Positions 52,201 to 62,620 of a stretch of DNA of 64,000 nucleotides are shown here, piece by piece. The notes under the pieces were generated by a model, which did no database searches, was not told the DNA's origin, and saw nothing but the letters and a program-made list of their open reading frames with translations. Numbering within the stretch: position 1 is the first letter of the stretch; every line of letters starts with the position of its first letter. This stretch comes from Vigna angularis (Eukaryota; Streptophyta; Magnoliopsida; Fabales; Fabaceae): positions 19,512,501 through 19,576,500 of the forward strand of contig NC_068970.1 of assembly GCF_016808095.1 (NCBI RefSeq), written 5' to 3'. The position numbers were made by a program, and so were the translations under genes.

Positions 52201-53684
52201 ATTGAGTATATAAACTTACACAAATGTAGCTTCAATTTCAAGTTTGGTTTGAGGTGTTTTTGTCTGCAATATCCACATCTTAACAATTGTACTAACTCAC
52301 CGTCTACTAATGATTGATCCACCCTGTTAGAGATATGATTTGATTGTGTTAAGAGATATGATTTGATAGGGAAATATGTTACCAAATATTTTCCATTATT
52401 AAATGTTGATTTTGTCATTATTGTATCTTCATTATAAATAAGAATACTCATGTACGTACAAAACAGAGAATTTATTATATTCCTTCTTGGTATCATCTTC
52501 CTCACAATGGTACCAGAGAAGTGCCCTCCTTCAGGACCTATTTTGTCTTAATCCTTTTAACGCACCCCTTCCTTTACTTTTCAATATCATTAGTGTGGTG
52601 CAAGTATGAAATTGGTTTAAACATCAAAGAATTTGTTTTTAATTTTACTAGTTTTCATGTGGAATAGTATCTGAATGGGTTGCTTGTGTTATGTTCTCTT
52701 GCATTTATAATTAGCTTGCAGATGTCTGGTCGTGTGGAGTGACCCTATATGTGATGCTAGTGGGAGCATATCCTTTTGAAGATCCAAATGAACCAAAGGA
52801 CTTTCGGAAGACAATTCAGGTATATAAGATCTTTAGATATGCGCTCATTTTCTGATTGCTTGAGTCAACTTGTGATTGCTGTCTGCTTCTTTGCAGAGAA
52901 TTCTTAGTGTCCAATATGCCATTCCTGACTGTGTTCAAATATCTCAAGAGTGTCGCCACCTTATTTCAAGGATTTTTGTTTTTGACCCAGCAGAGGTAAT
53001 TTCTATTTCAAACAACTGACCTGCTATAGCAATAAATAAATTGGGCAATACACAAATGTAGATAATTTTGTTCATTAGATTAATTGTCACTTTGAAAGGA
53101 TTTTTAGCATTTGAATGTTTTTGACGTAATTGACGGGCATTTTTCTTCCCCTATGAAGTTTTATTCAATTTATTCCAATGTATTGCTTTTTTCATTTTGT
53201 ATTGGTCCTGCTTTATTGTATGTCTATCATAATATAGGAATATGTTGTGGGCTATGAAGCACTGAATGTGATCATAGAGAACAGGCAAAATATTGAATGT
53301 ATTTTGACATAGTTGGCTGTGCTGACTGTAACAATAGGAGTTTATCGTCAATCCAAATCATTTGTTTGAATCTCATGTCTTTGGATATTTACACGACAGA
53401 GAATCACCATGTCTGAAATCTGGAACCATGAATGGTTTCTGAAGAATCTTCCTGCGGATCTGATGGATGAGAGGATAATGAGTAATCAATTTGAAGAGCC
53501 AGACCAACCCATGCAGAGCATTGATACGATCATGCAGATAATTTCAGAAGCTACGGTACCAGCAGCTGGGACCTATACTTTTGACCAGTTAATGGGGGAG
53601 CAAATTTATGACTTAGAATCTGAATCTGATGCTGAATCTGAGCTTGATATAGATAGCAGTGGGGAGATAGTGTATGCCATATAG
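49211..53684 (+). CDS. SnRK2.3: Group III SnRK2 protein kinase (SnRK2.2/2.3/OST1 type)
   Basis: An ABA-activated Ser/Thr kinase. In this group PYR/PYL receptors relieve PP2C inhibition and the kinase phosphorylates ABF-type factors and channels. Nine exons: 49211-49387, 49756-49830, 50154-50255, 50357-50410, 50554-50646, 51249-51341, 52715-52819, 52897-52995 and 53400-53684; every junction is between codons and the product is 360 residues, the family length. The start ATG gives [20 protein letters not shown]. Landmarks: GSGNFG (30-35), Lys 52, HRDLK (140-144), DFG (162-164), and activation loop [20 protein letters not shown], in which Ser 173 and Ser 177 correspond to OST1 Ser 171 and Ser 175. 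The C-terminus has domain I ([20 protein letters not shown]) and the acidic ABA box ending [12 protein letters not shown], which marks group III. Intron 6 (1373 bp) holds an LTR fragment. Closest to SnRK2.2/2.3 by its N-terminus. Confidence 0.97.
52325..52530 (+). mobile_element. Copia-type LTR plus primer-binding site in SnRK2 intron 6
   Basis: A 182 bp segment starts TGTTAGAGATATGATTTGAT and ends CTTCCTCACA at 52506, with an internal near-repeat of AGATATGATTTGAT. Directly after it comes ATGGTACCAGAGAAG, close to the TGGTATCAGAGC primer-binding site that pairs with initiator tRNA-Met. No gag/pol or second LTR follows, so this is a truncated insertion. It lies in the same direction as the host gene. 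Confidence 0.65.
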
Positions 53685-55426
53685 TTTGATCTTGGCTTGG
53701 CTTGGCTTGAAAAACAGCATATTAAATGGAGAGCATCTGAATATTGTGGTTGGCTTTTTCAGCATCAAGAAGTATGTGGTGCCCGCATTTTCTGTAGATT
53801 AGCCTGGACAATACAAACTCCATGATAATATTTATGTATTCAGTGTCGGTCGCTGAGGGAAGAAATGATTGTTACCCTTTCCTCGCTTCCTGGGAAATTG
53901 ATTTTATATACATATTATTTACATATTAGCCTTTTCGTTGTTTCCCAGCTAGTTAAATTGGCTGATCGGTGAATGATGTTTCATGCCCTTGCTTATGTAC
54001 ACACTCCATTCCATGTAAACAGTTCTTTTTCAGTAGGTATATTTCTCGTTTATTACTGTGTACTTCAATACTACTCAACAATTAAATACTTGTGACAAGA
54101 GGATTAAAAGGTGCCTTGATACAGAATAAGGTATGAACATGACTTTTTTTTTTCTTAACCAATTCTATTTGTTTTGGAATAAGTTTTTCGAAATGTATTC
54201 TGAAATATAAGAAGTCTGTTTTAAAGAATATATTTTTATAACAAATGAGATGACCTATGTGGTTGTTGGAAGAAACATCTTCAAAGATAAAGTAGGGGTG
54301 TAGTATTTCTTTTTCGAAAATAGTCTATTCCGTTTAGTATTTGAAAAAGTTGAATAATTTAATATTTTAAGAAAACAATCAGATAATTTAAATGAAAATT
54401 ATATTAATATTATTATTTCATTTTGACCATGTTGATTCCGCATGCAAAAAGCCTCTATTGAACTTGAATGAGATAGAATTTGGTCATGTTCGATTTAGTC
54501 GAAAGAAAATGTAACCCAAATTATTTGATTGGATTAGAATAATTTGTTGAGTTATTTAATTCAATGAACTTATAAATGAGTAAAAATTGTAAAGTATAAT
54601 ATTAAAAGTTAAAGTTAAAGTATAAATAGAATTTAATTATTTAATTTGTTTGAAGATATAATACAATGAACTTATATATTTGAAATTTTTTCTTCTTTGT
54701 TAGTTTGAGATATAAAGTATGTTTAAGATTATTATGGTGTTTATTTATATATGATATTGTAATAGTGATGAGTATTGTATATGTGTTTGGCATAATTTCA
54801 TAGATCTCGTGAAAAGATTTTATGATGGTGTTTCATTAGTGTATGTATTGATATCTCTGGATATAATATTGAGAGTTATCATATCACTTTAATAATAATT
54901 CAATCTCAAGTAGAGAAGGGTAAGGTATGAGGTGAGAGGAGCAGGAGATCCTAGTCCAAGAGCTTTACTTTGGTCAAAGATGTTAACGAACTGACTAACC
55001 TTGTGTGTGATACGATGAAACCCATTGGTAATTGCTATGCAAAATAGTAGATACTACCATAAGTGCATAACTTGTCAAAGTGTGATATCAATACATGTAT
55101 CTGGATCATTAAGTCTAGTATGAGTCTTTATAAGTGATATAATTGTTGTTATGAATGAGTTATGTGTGATAACATCTTTATGCCTATTTTATGAATGTTT
55201 TTTTGCACATTAGCTTACCCTTTTCTTTTGTATTATTTTGTTAATGTGTTCTCTTTATTTGCAATGATCACTTTAATGATGTGAACAAATGATATTGTAG
55301 CTGTGGATATAGTTTTGAATGATTGTGGTGCTATAGTATATATATAGGGTGATCTTTCTTCTTTTTGAAAAACTTTATCATACTCGTCATGAGTGAGTGT
55401 AATATTATTTATTAATTGCATAAAAC

Positions 55427-55483
<57 letters not shown>

Positions 55484-57056
55484 AATATATATATTTGAGT
55501 TATTTATTTTTAAATATTGACTATGTGATGTTATTTTAGTAGTTGTATAGAGGCATTACAAAAGTAGTAAATTTTTCTTATATGTATATTTTGTGGACAA
55601 TAAAATAAGAGAACATTTAATGAAAATTTATTTTAGTGATAATTATTTCTCTTTCAGATTATGTTTTTGACATTATGTTTACATTGAAGTAAAGTAAAGG
55701 TTTCAGTATTCATGTTAAAAATGTTTTCCTCTTGTGCTTGGTTGTTCACCACATTTCTTGTAGTCATCATGTAGACATAAAGGATTCCACCTGATCTCAC
55801 GATGGATATCAAAATGTTTTGATTGTATAGGATTGATTGTCACTTCAAGCAGTCTTTTTCACTCCTCAACTCCTTTCTTTACTATTCTGAGTTCTCCATC
55901 TGATTGAATGTACTGACTAAAGATATTTCGATAATTAAGTTAGTTCAATATTCAATCGGTTTAACAATTAATATTGTAATAAATGCGTTGTAAAAGTTTC
56001 AACTACCATACTTTTGATATGTATATATAGATTCTTTCATGAACTTTTAATTAGATCAACCAAATCAATTCTGTTAAACATTAATTACCTATTTAGTTTA
56101 GTCGAATGATTAACTAAATTTAAACGACACCAATCAATTTTCTTTCAACTTAGATAATCGATCTAGAAAGCTCTATCGATTAGCCGATACATATAGGATA
56201 ATAATATTAATAAGAAGTTATTTCTTTTAAAATTTTAAAAAATGCAAATACAAATAAAAATGTTTGTGTTTCCGCTGTTAGTAATTGAGAAGTATTTGCA
56301 TAGGATCACGTGAGTATGATTAGGATAAGTTTCCATTTCTGAAGTATGCGTAGTTGATAGGTTTTTATGTTGACAGGTGAAAATAGTTGTAAGTGTTTGT
56401 GCATTTTTTTTCTCATAAGTGACAAAATACATGTTCTGTATCATGAATTCCAACTTTTGTGCTTGAAGGAAGACCGTAAGAACAAAAGAGAAGTTCAAAT
56501 CCACCTAGATAAATCACCATCTCAAATACTATATAAGGAATTAAATGCTTCTCAAATAAGCCACACAGACAAAATGTACCACACCATTTATAACTAACAT
56601 TAAGTGGCCTAAAAGAAAACACAATAGCGACCTCAAATACACAATGGTGGTTCTTTCAATCTCATTAATAAAACCCTGCACATGTCGTAAAGCGAAAAAT
56701 AAATATAAATTCAAACTTTTTATAAAATTTATTGATGATTTTATTTAGGAAGGATAGTAACATCAATTAAATATAAAATCAATATCTCAATTAATATCAC
56801 TCTTAACTCAATATTCTAAAATACTTAAAATCTTAAATCAATAAATTTATAAATATAATGTATAATTTTTTTTATATCTGTTTTAGGTATTTTCTAATAA
56901 TTATGTTTTAAGGGTTTTGTGAATTCTCTAAACAGTGCTTGCAAGCAAATAATCTCAAGGACAACAATTGTTATACTTACTCGACAAACTGCAAGCTGTC
57001 ATTAATCGATGGAGGATCAAGACTTTGATTTGTTGAGTAACTCACATACTGAAGTC
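53685..57056. other. SnRK2 3' UTR and AT-rich intergenic region
   Basis: Roughly the first 400 bases are probably SnRK2 3' UTR. Beyond that the sequence is AT-rich with an (AT)n tract at 55431-55495. The open stretches around 56235-56622 have no recognisable domain. Confidence 0.5.
55431..55495. repeat. (AT)n microsatellite, interrupted
   Basis: About 65 bases of AT dinucleotides broken twice by an extra A. Confidence 0.95.
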
Positions 57057-57242
57057 ACCAATGTTTTATAATCTGACATTTGAAATTCAAATTTCCCAAC
57101 AAGAGCTTCTTTGCACTTGGAGCTGGAGATGCCGTTTCCTGTTTCAAAGCGATGAAGATGCAGGTAAACGATTGATGTTGTTGGATCTGATGCCATTGTT
57201 GAGAAATTTAAATTCCATATGTCAGATCATAAAATTTAAATG
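57057..57242. pseudogene. NRG1-type NB-ARC fragments in inverted arrangement
   Basis: Two pieces derived from exon 2 of the NRG1-like gene abut in opposite directions. On the minus strand, about 57128-57057 reads KEALVGKFEFQMSDYKTLV, matching SEALVDKFKFQMSDYKILV of the intact gene. On the plus strand, from about 57150, SDEDAGKRLM matches SDEDAIKRLE, and then in another frame (57176-57237) GSDAIVEKFKFHMSDHKI matches GSEALVDKFKFQMSDYKI before a stop. The Walker B segment that lies between these in the intact gene is deleted. The pieces are frameshifted and cannot code for a domain. Confidence 0.8.
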
Positions 57243-58426
57243 CCATTGTTGATAAGTTCACGAGACTCTTAAAGAAGATAAAAAGAGCCAATATTTAATA
57301 TTTGATGAAGATGAGCTTGTCTATGATAAAGAGTTTACTCTTGTTGATCATAGTGTATCTTTGGTGTGATGATCAGATGAAACCTACGCATATCACCTAC
57401 AAAAGAAAAGCTCAAATAAGGCACCATAATTTCATTGCACTACCAAAGACAAAGTATGTGTGAAGTGATCATTTTTCATGCATAGTGGAGAAGATCAAGT
57501 TTGCCACTGGTGAAGTTTCTCTTATTCATGCATAATTTCTTTGACTGTATTTTTCTTATGCTGTATCATAACTCTAATGTTATTTTTCATTTTTCAAATA
57601 TTACAATATATAAACTAAAATAGAAAGAGATGATAAACGTATACAACATAAATATATTCATAAACATCTTCCTAATTATTAAAATTAGAATTTAAATATT
57701 TTGTAAAATTCAAATACCAATCCAATTTTGTGGAATTGGAGGTTTGTCATTTGAGTTTATCTGAAAGATATAAAGCTATTCAATAAATTATTCTAGACCA
57801 AGACAAAAAAGAATTACGGATGAGACGAACGATTATGTTAAAGTATGTTACAACATAATTAATCAATGTACTGTCATGAGAAATGTGCCGAAGCTTAACT
57901 GCTCCATAAACGACAGAGAAGTTGTCCCTTGTCTGTGCGACGATTAAAAACTAGAAACTCCAGCTTTTGCATCGTTAATAAACAAAATTTTGTGAGTTAA
58001 GAAACAAGATTATGGATATAAGCAAATTTATGTTGGTGAAGATGATTATGTATCTACCTTGCAAGAAGTCGTTAGACGTGTCCATTCCAATGTTTGTTTT
58101 ATTGCGACATTGGATTTCGGATAAAGAATACATAACATTTGTCAGGAATCGAATTAGAACGAAAAATTCGAGGGATAAAAGTTTAAATCTAAGATAAAAA
58201 TGCATACTTTATGAAAGTTCAGAAGTGAGAAAACTTACAACACGTATTAGTACTAAGTATGTCAATTCATGAAACCACACACATTACACGCAATCTCCTA
58301 CCTTTTTCAATTATCATCTGCTGTTTGCAACTTGTAAGAAACATGCAAATACATCACACTTGGTGACAAAAGTAGGGCTAGTGTAGAAACTTTTATACAA
58401 GATACATAAAATACTTGCGGCTATTG
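57243..58426. other. Spacer between NRG1-type fragments and the NRG1-like gene
   Basis: 57290-57500 may contain further worn coding-like sequence (for example MKPTHITYKRKAQIRHHNFI in one plus frame) that I cannot assign. The rest is AT-rich. Confidence 0.4.
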
Positions 58427-58520
58427 GTAAGCCATTTAGGTTAACATCAACTTGAGGTACCTCTCTGACTTTAGGATTGGGAAGCATAGCTTCAAATGTT
58501 TCCTTCCATGAAGCAGACAA
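58427..58520 (-). pseudogene. Duplicated 3' terminus of the NRG1-like gene
   Basis: This 90-base stretch repeats, at a distance of 122 bp, the last coding bases of the NRG1-like gene. On the minus strand it reads ASWKETFEAMLPNPKV then VPQVDVNLNG, against ASWEAFEALLPNLKV and VPQVDVNLNW in the gene. It lies just beyond the gene's stop codon. The match extends past the coding end (AAGCCATTTAGGTTAACATC against AAGCCAGTTTAGGTTAACAT). It is either a local tandem duplication or the remnant of a second gene copy. Confidence 0.85.
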
Positions 58521-58531
58521 GGTCCTAGGAG

Positions 58532-61500
58532 TTAGGAGCTTATTGAATGAAGCCAGTTTAGGTTAACATCAACTTGAGGAACCTCCACCTTCAGATTGGG
58601 AAGCAAAGCTTCGAATGCTTCCCATGAGGCCGCTGTCTCCTCATCGCATACCACTACTTTTAAATTCTCAAGATTGGTTATTGAATATGGCAGTTCACAT
58701 CTAGCACAGCTTGTCATATTGAGATTTCTGAGATTACATAGATTACCAATGTCCTCTGGTAAATTTGAAAGGCTTATGCAGTTTGAGATGTTAAGAAGTC
58801 TTAGCTTAGAAAGGTTTTGAATAGAATCTGGTATCTCTTCCAAGTCAGTACAGGTACTTAGGTTTAGGAGTTCCAAATTCAACAACTGTCCAATTTCTTG
58901 GGGCAGAGAACAAAGTTTGTGGCAGTTAGTAATGCTGAGCTTCTTTAGAGAGGAAATGTCACAGATACCATTAGGCAATCTCACCATATCCTTGCAATAG
59001 TCAATGTTTAAATCTAATAAACTTGGAAATGAATCTGAAACTAGGATGGTGCCATTTTCAAAAACCTGGCTTATGTTACTACACATGTAGAGAGATAACT
59101 TTTTCAGATTTTTCAATGCGCTCAAGTGAGGAACAGAAACCCGCTCTAGTCTGATTCTTTTCAGGTTCGATACAGAACCTAGTAGTTGGAAATTGTCTAG
59201 TTCAGAATGATGAAAACCATAATTTGTCACGATAAGGACTTTTAGTTTAATCATTTTCTCCATGAACTCCGGAAAGGTGTACTTCTTAGTTTGAAGATTT
59301 AAAATCAGAACTTCTGCTTGGGATGGTTGTATGTCGGACCAATATGAAGCACAAGTTTCATCTGCAAAACCAACCCATATGATGTCAGTTGGGGAAAAGT
59401 AATCAACGGCAAATCAATTATACTTTCTTATTAGCAGTTTTAACATTTAAAAGTATAAAATTTAAAAACGGTATAACTAACCAGTTGACAGCGACAATAT
59501 GAGGGCTGAGACCTGTTGAATAGTCTGTTTAACACACCATCCGCGATATTTTGACAACAAGCGGGACATCATGCCTTGTTGCTTTTCCCCAAGCCACCAT
59601 TGACTTTGATTTTCATTTATGCCAGTAATAATTCTCTTTCTCTGTTCAATTGGTTCCCGGTTGTTTTGATAAATTGCAAGATCTCTTAGAAGATCATGGA
59701 GGACGACAAAGTGGTTATTGTAGCAGTAATTATCTGAGTCACCTGTATTTCTCCTGGTAAACGAGCAGAAAAAAATAAATCTTTAGTAAAAGGAGAAATT
59801 ATCCAACAAGATTATATAATACACGCTCTCTATTAGATAGAAAAATTACGAATTTCAACTTCTGACCTCAGAATGAGTTAAAGAAAAAAAATGTAGAGTT
59901 GCATGATGTGCGAAGATTACATTCACTCCAAGAGAAATGGTCATTTTGATCTATTTACAAGTTACTAATTGATTCTCGCATGAACTACACATGCTATTGA
60001 ATTGTTTATTTTAGAGTAAAATTCACCTTATATGTATATAAAGAAGCTGGGAAGGCAAAACAACTAGTCATCTCACCTTGCTACTAAAAGATTAGCCAGA
60101 TTCATGGAGTCCAATTTTTTTATGATTTCCATAGCCTCTATGCCATCATCATCTAATTTGTACAATTCTGCCCACATGTCAATGAGAGCAGGAAGAGGAA
60201 TTCTTTGATCTTCAGGAAATAACCCAAGGTCCATGAAGCACTCTTTGATGATGGGATTATCTTCCAATACATCCAAGATCTTTTGGAGGGAAGTAAGTAA
60301 TTCAGTGTTGGAATCAAGTATACAATGACCTTTTGACAACTCCTCCACCATCTTTTGCCACAACTCAGTAGACTGATGACTCAGCGATCTACCAATCACT
60401 TTAATGGCAAGCGGTAAACCCTTGCAATATCTCACAACCTGCATTTCAGTGAAGTAAATAAGGTTAGTAAACAAAAGGTCGTACCTAGGTCGTACCTAGC
60501 AATATCTACCATGATATTGCTTTGGGGTTTTCTACTCTCTAACTCATCGATAAGTTTTATTTTAATTGCAAGAGGTTATGTCCTTCCTATCTTGAGATGT
60601 CTACTTCAAGTGAATGACTTCAGACAAGAAGGGCAGTTATACACACTCATGTGTCAGAAAGTAAAGAATAAGCACCTTTTGGACAATTTCTTCGTTAGGA
60701 ATACTTAAACTGCATTTTGAACTGTTTTCTTCCAAGAGAGCGTGATGACGGAAAAGGGTCATTGCATCTTCATGAACAAGGGATTTCAAGATGATTTGGG
60801 TGCCAAATTTAGGAAATGCAACCCTTGAAATCACCAAAATTTTATAATCAGACATCTGGAATTTAAACTTGTCAACAAGGGCTTCCGAGCCTGGCCAAAC
60901 ATCATCCAAGACCAACAACAGTGGACTTCCCTCAATTTTCCTCATCAAAATTTCCAACCGTTTAATTGCATCTTCATCACTTACAAACTCAGGCACGTGG
61001 TAGCCACAATGTTCAAATAATCTCTCTACGATATTCTTCAACTTAGGCGTTTGGGAGAAATTGACAAACAAAATATTGTTCTTGAATTTACCTGGTGAAA
61101 GCAAAGAGATCCGTCAGTCCACAGAAATTGGGATTCAAAACATTTGGCTTGCCACAATTTTTATCAGATACATATAAACTTTCATACATGTTTGCAATTC
61201 TCAAACGAACATTTTTCATCCTTCTTCTACTATCTTTAGTGAAAGTTTAGTAGTTTATGACAGAGAATTGTATGTATGAGATAAAGGATATATAAGTGAA
61301 TTTATGAAAGCATTGATGAGAGCATATCTACCACTACAAACAAATTTTCAGACAACTTTTTCTCGTCTGTCTTTTAATGTGAGATAGAGGACCTATAAAT
61401 GAAGTTATGAAGAATTGGTTAGGGGATAACAATCACTCTAAACAAAGTTCTTTATGAGTGTAGATGACTTATGAAGAATTGGTTAGGGGATCCACAAATG

Positions 61501-62197
61501 AAGTTATAAAGAATTAGTCAGCCAATTTATCAGCCATGAGAGGACAAAAGAAGAATGACCTCTTACCCTTGACTTCTTTATCCTTACAGAGCATTGTAGC
61601 CAAGGTTGTTTTACCAGATCCACCCAGGCCAGACAACAAAAGGGTGAACACACCTTCCTGGAGAACCTCCATCTTCAACTTGCTCAACACTGGAACGAAG
61701 CCAACAGTAAATTCTGGGTTTTCAGGAACACCATAAGGACACTTAATTGGCGTTCCAGCTCCTTTAAGTTTCTGCTCAAAATTCTCAATATCAAGAAGCT
61801 CAATAATCTCTCTCACCTTGTACAGTGTATTTTTTATATCCTTAACTTGTTTGTCATCCGAAGTAAGCAAATCATTCTTCTCATGCAAAAATCCCTCCCC
61901 GTAGAGTGAAAACCAAGATAGAAATTTGGTCCACCACAAGCTCCGGGAGCATGAATTGCACACAAGATCTTCCCCTGGATCATTTTCTTTGACAAGAGTG
62001 ATGATTTCTTCTCTGGGTGGATTCAAGTGTTCATTGTATTGCTTTATCTCCTGCACCACTAGAGTCATATTTTTTAGGGTTGACCTAAGTATTCGCTTGC
62101 TCCTTTTGTTCTTCCTACCCTTTTCGACTATGTCCATGACCATTCTCATTGCATCTTGAAATCTTGTCAAAATAACAAGTTGATCGGTCTCTCCCAT
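58532..62197 (-). CDS. NRG1: RPW8-type NB-LRR helper immune receptor (NRG1-like)
   Basis: An RNL helper NLR. In the family, NRG1 works with EDS1-SAG101 downstream of TIR-NLR sensors and forms calcium-permeable resistosomes at the plasma membrane. Exons: 61567-62197, 60676-61091, 60077-60438, 59482-59753 and 58532-59361, joining in frame to 836 residues with no stop. The start is the ATG at 62195-62197 (MGETDQLV). An RPW8-like coiled-coil covers about 1-150 (STLKNMTLVVQEIKQYN, PPREEI, SRSLWW). NB-ARC: P-loop GLGGSGKTT (190-198), Walker B LLLVLDDVW (268-276), KILVISR, GLPLA (356-360), ECFMDLGLFPEDQ, and an LHD in place of MHD (488-490). LRRs fill the last exon and end in NLENLKVVVCDEETAASWEA, the NRG1 C-terminal pattern; this and SNLKRIRLERVSVPHLSAL separate it from ADR1. 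NRG1-derived fragments lie just downstream, and the Arabidopsis position (At5g66890-66910) also follows SnRK2.3. Confidence 0.94.
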
Positions 62198-62620
62198 GAT
62201 AGCCAATCTTTTGCTTCCTTACTCTGCTCAATTAAACAAGGAACAAGTTGTGAAAGACAAAAGTCAGTGATGTTGCATAAAACTGAAATTTTAGAAAAAT
62301 TGAGACAGTTATCTATATACTCTGAGACATCAAAGTCGAAAAGAAAAAACTTGTGCCTTTGAGAAAATTGCTCAAACCTCCTATGAAGTAGTGTTTTTGC
62401 GTCTTGAGTCCTTCTTTTTGGGATAATTTAATTTGCGATTTGGAGCGAAGCAACGGTAAGTTGGTAGCTATTGAAATTGAAAAATTAAAATGAGAGCGGG
62501 AAAGGCGCTATTTATCAGTCATATAAAGCAGGCAGGATCTGGAATCTGCGTTGAGTTCTTCGCGTTCGTTTCCAGTGACTTTCGCCAACACGCGTAGAGA
62601 TGATGAGATAATATTTAGGT
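62198..62620 (-). promoter_or_regulatory. 5' leader and probable promoter of the NRG1-like gene
   Basis: On the minus strand GCTTTATATGACTGATAAAT at about 62510-62529 is TATA-like and is the best core-promoter candidate, about 310 bases before the ATG. A leader intron is possible. Confidence 0.35.

Noticed and set aside
62198..62206. NRG1-like start nine bases upstream (giving an extra three residues)
   Set aside because: The codon there is TTG; the first ATG is at 62195-62197.
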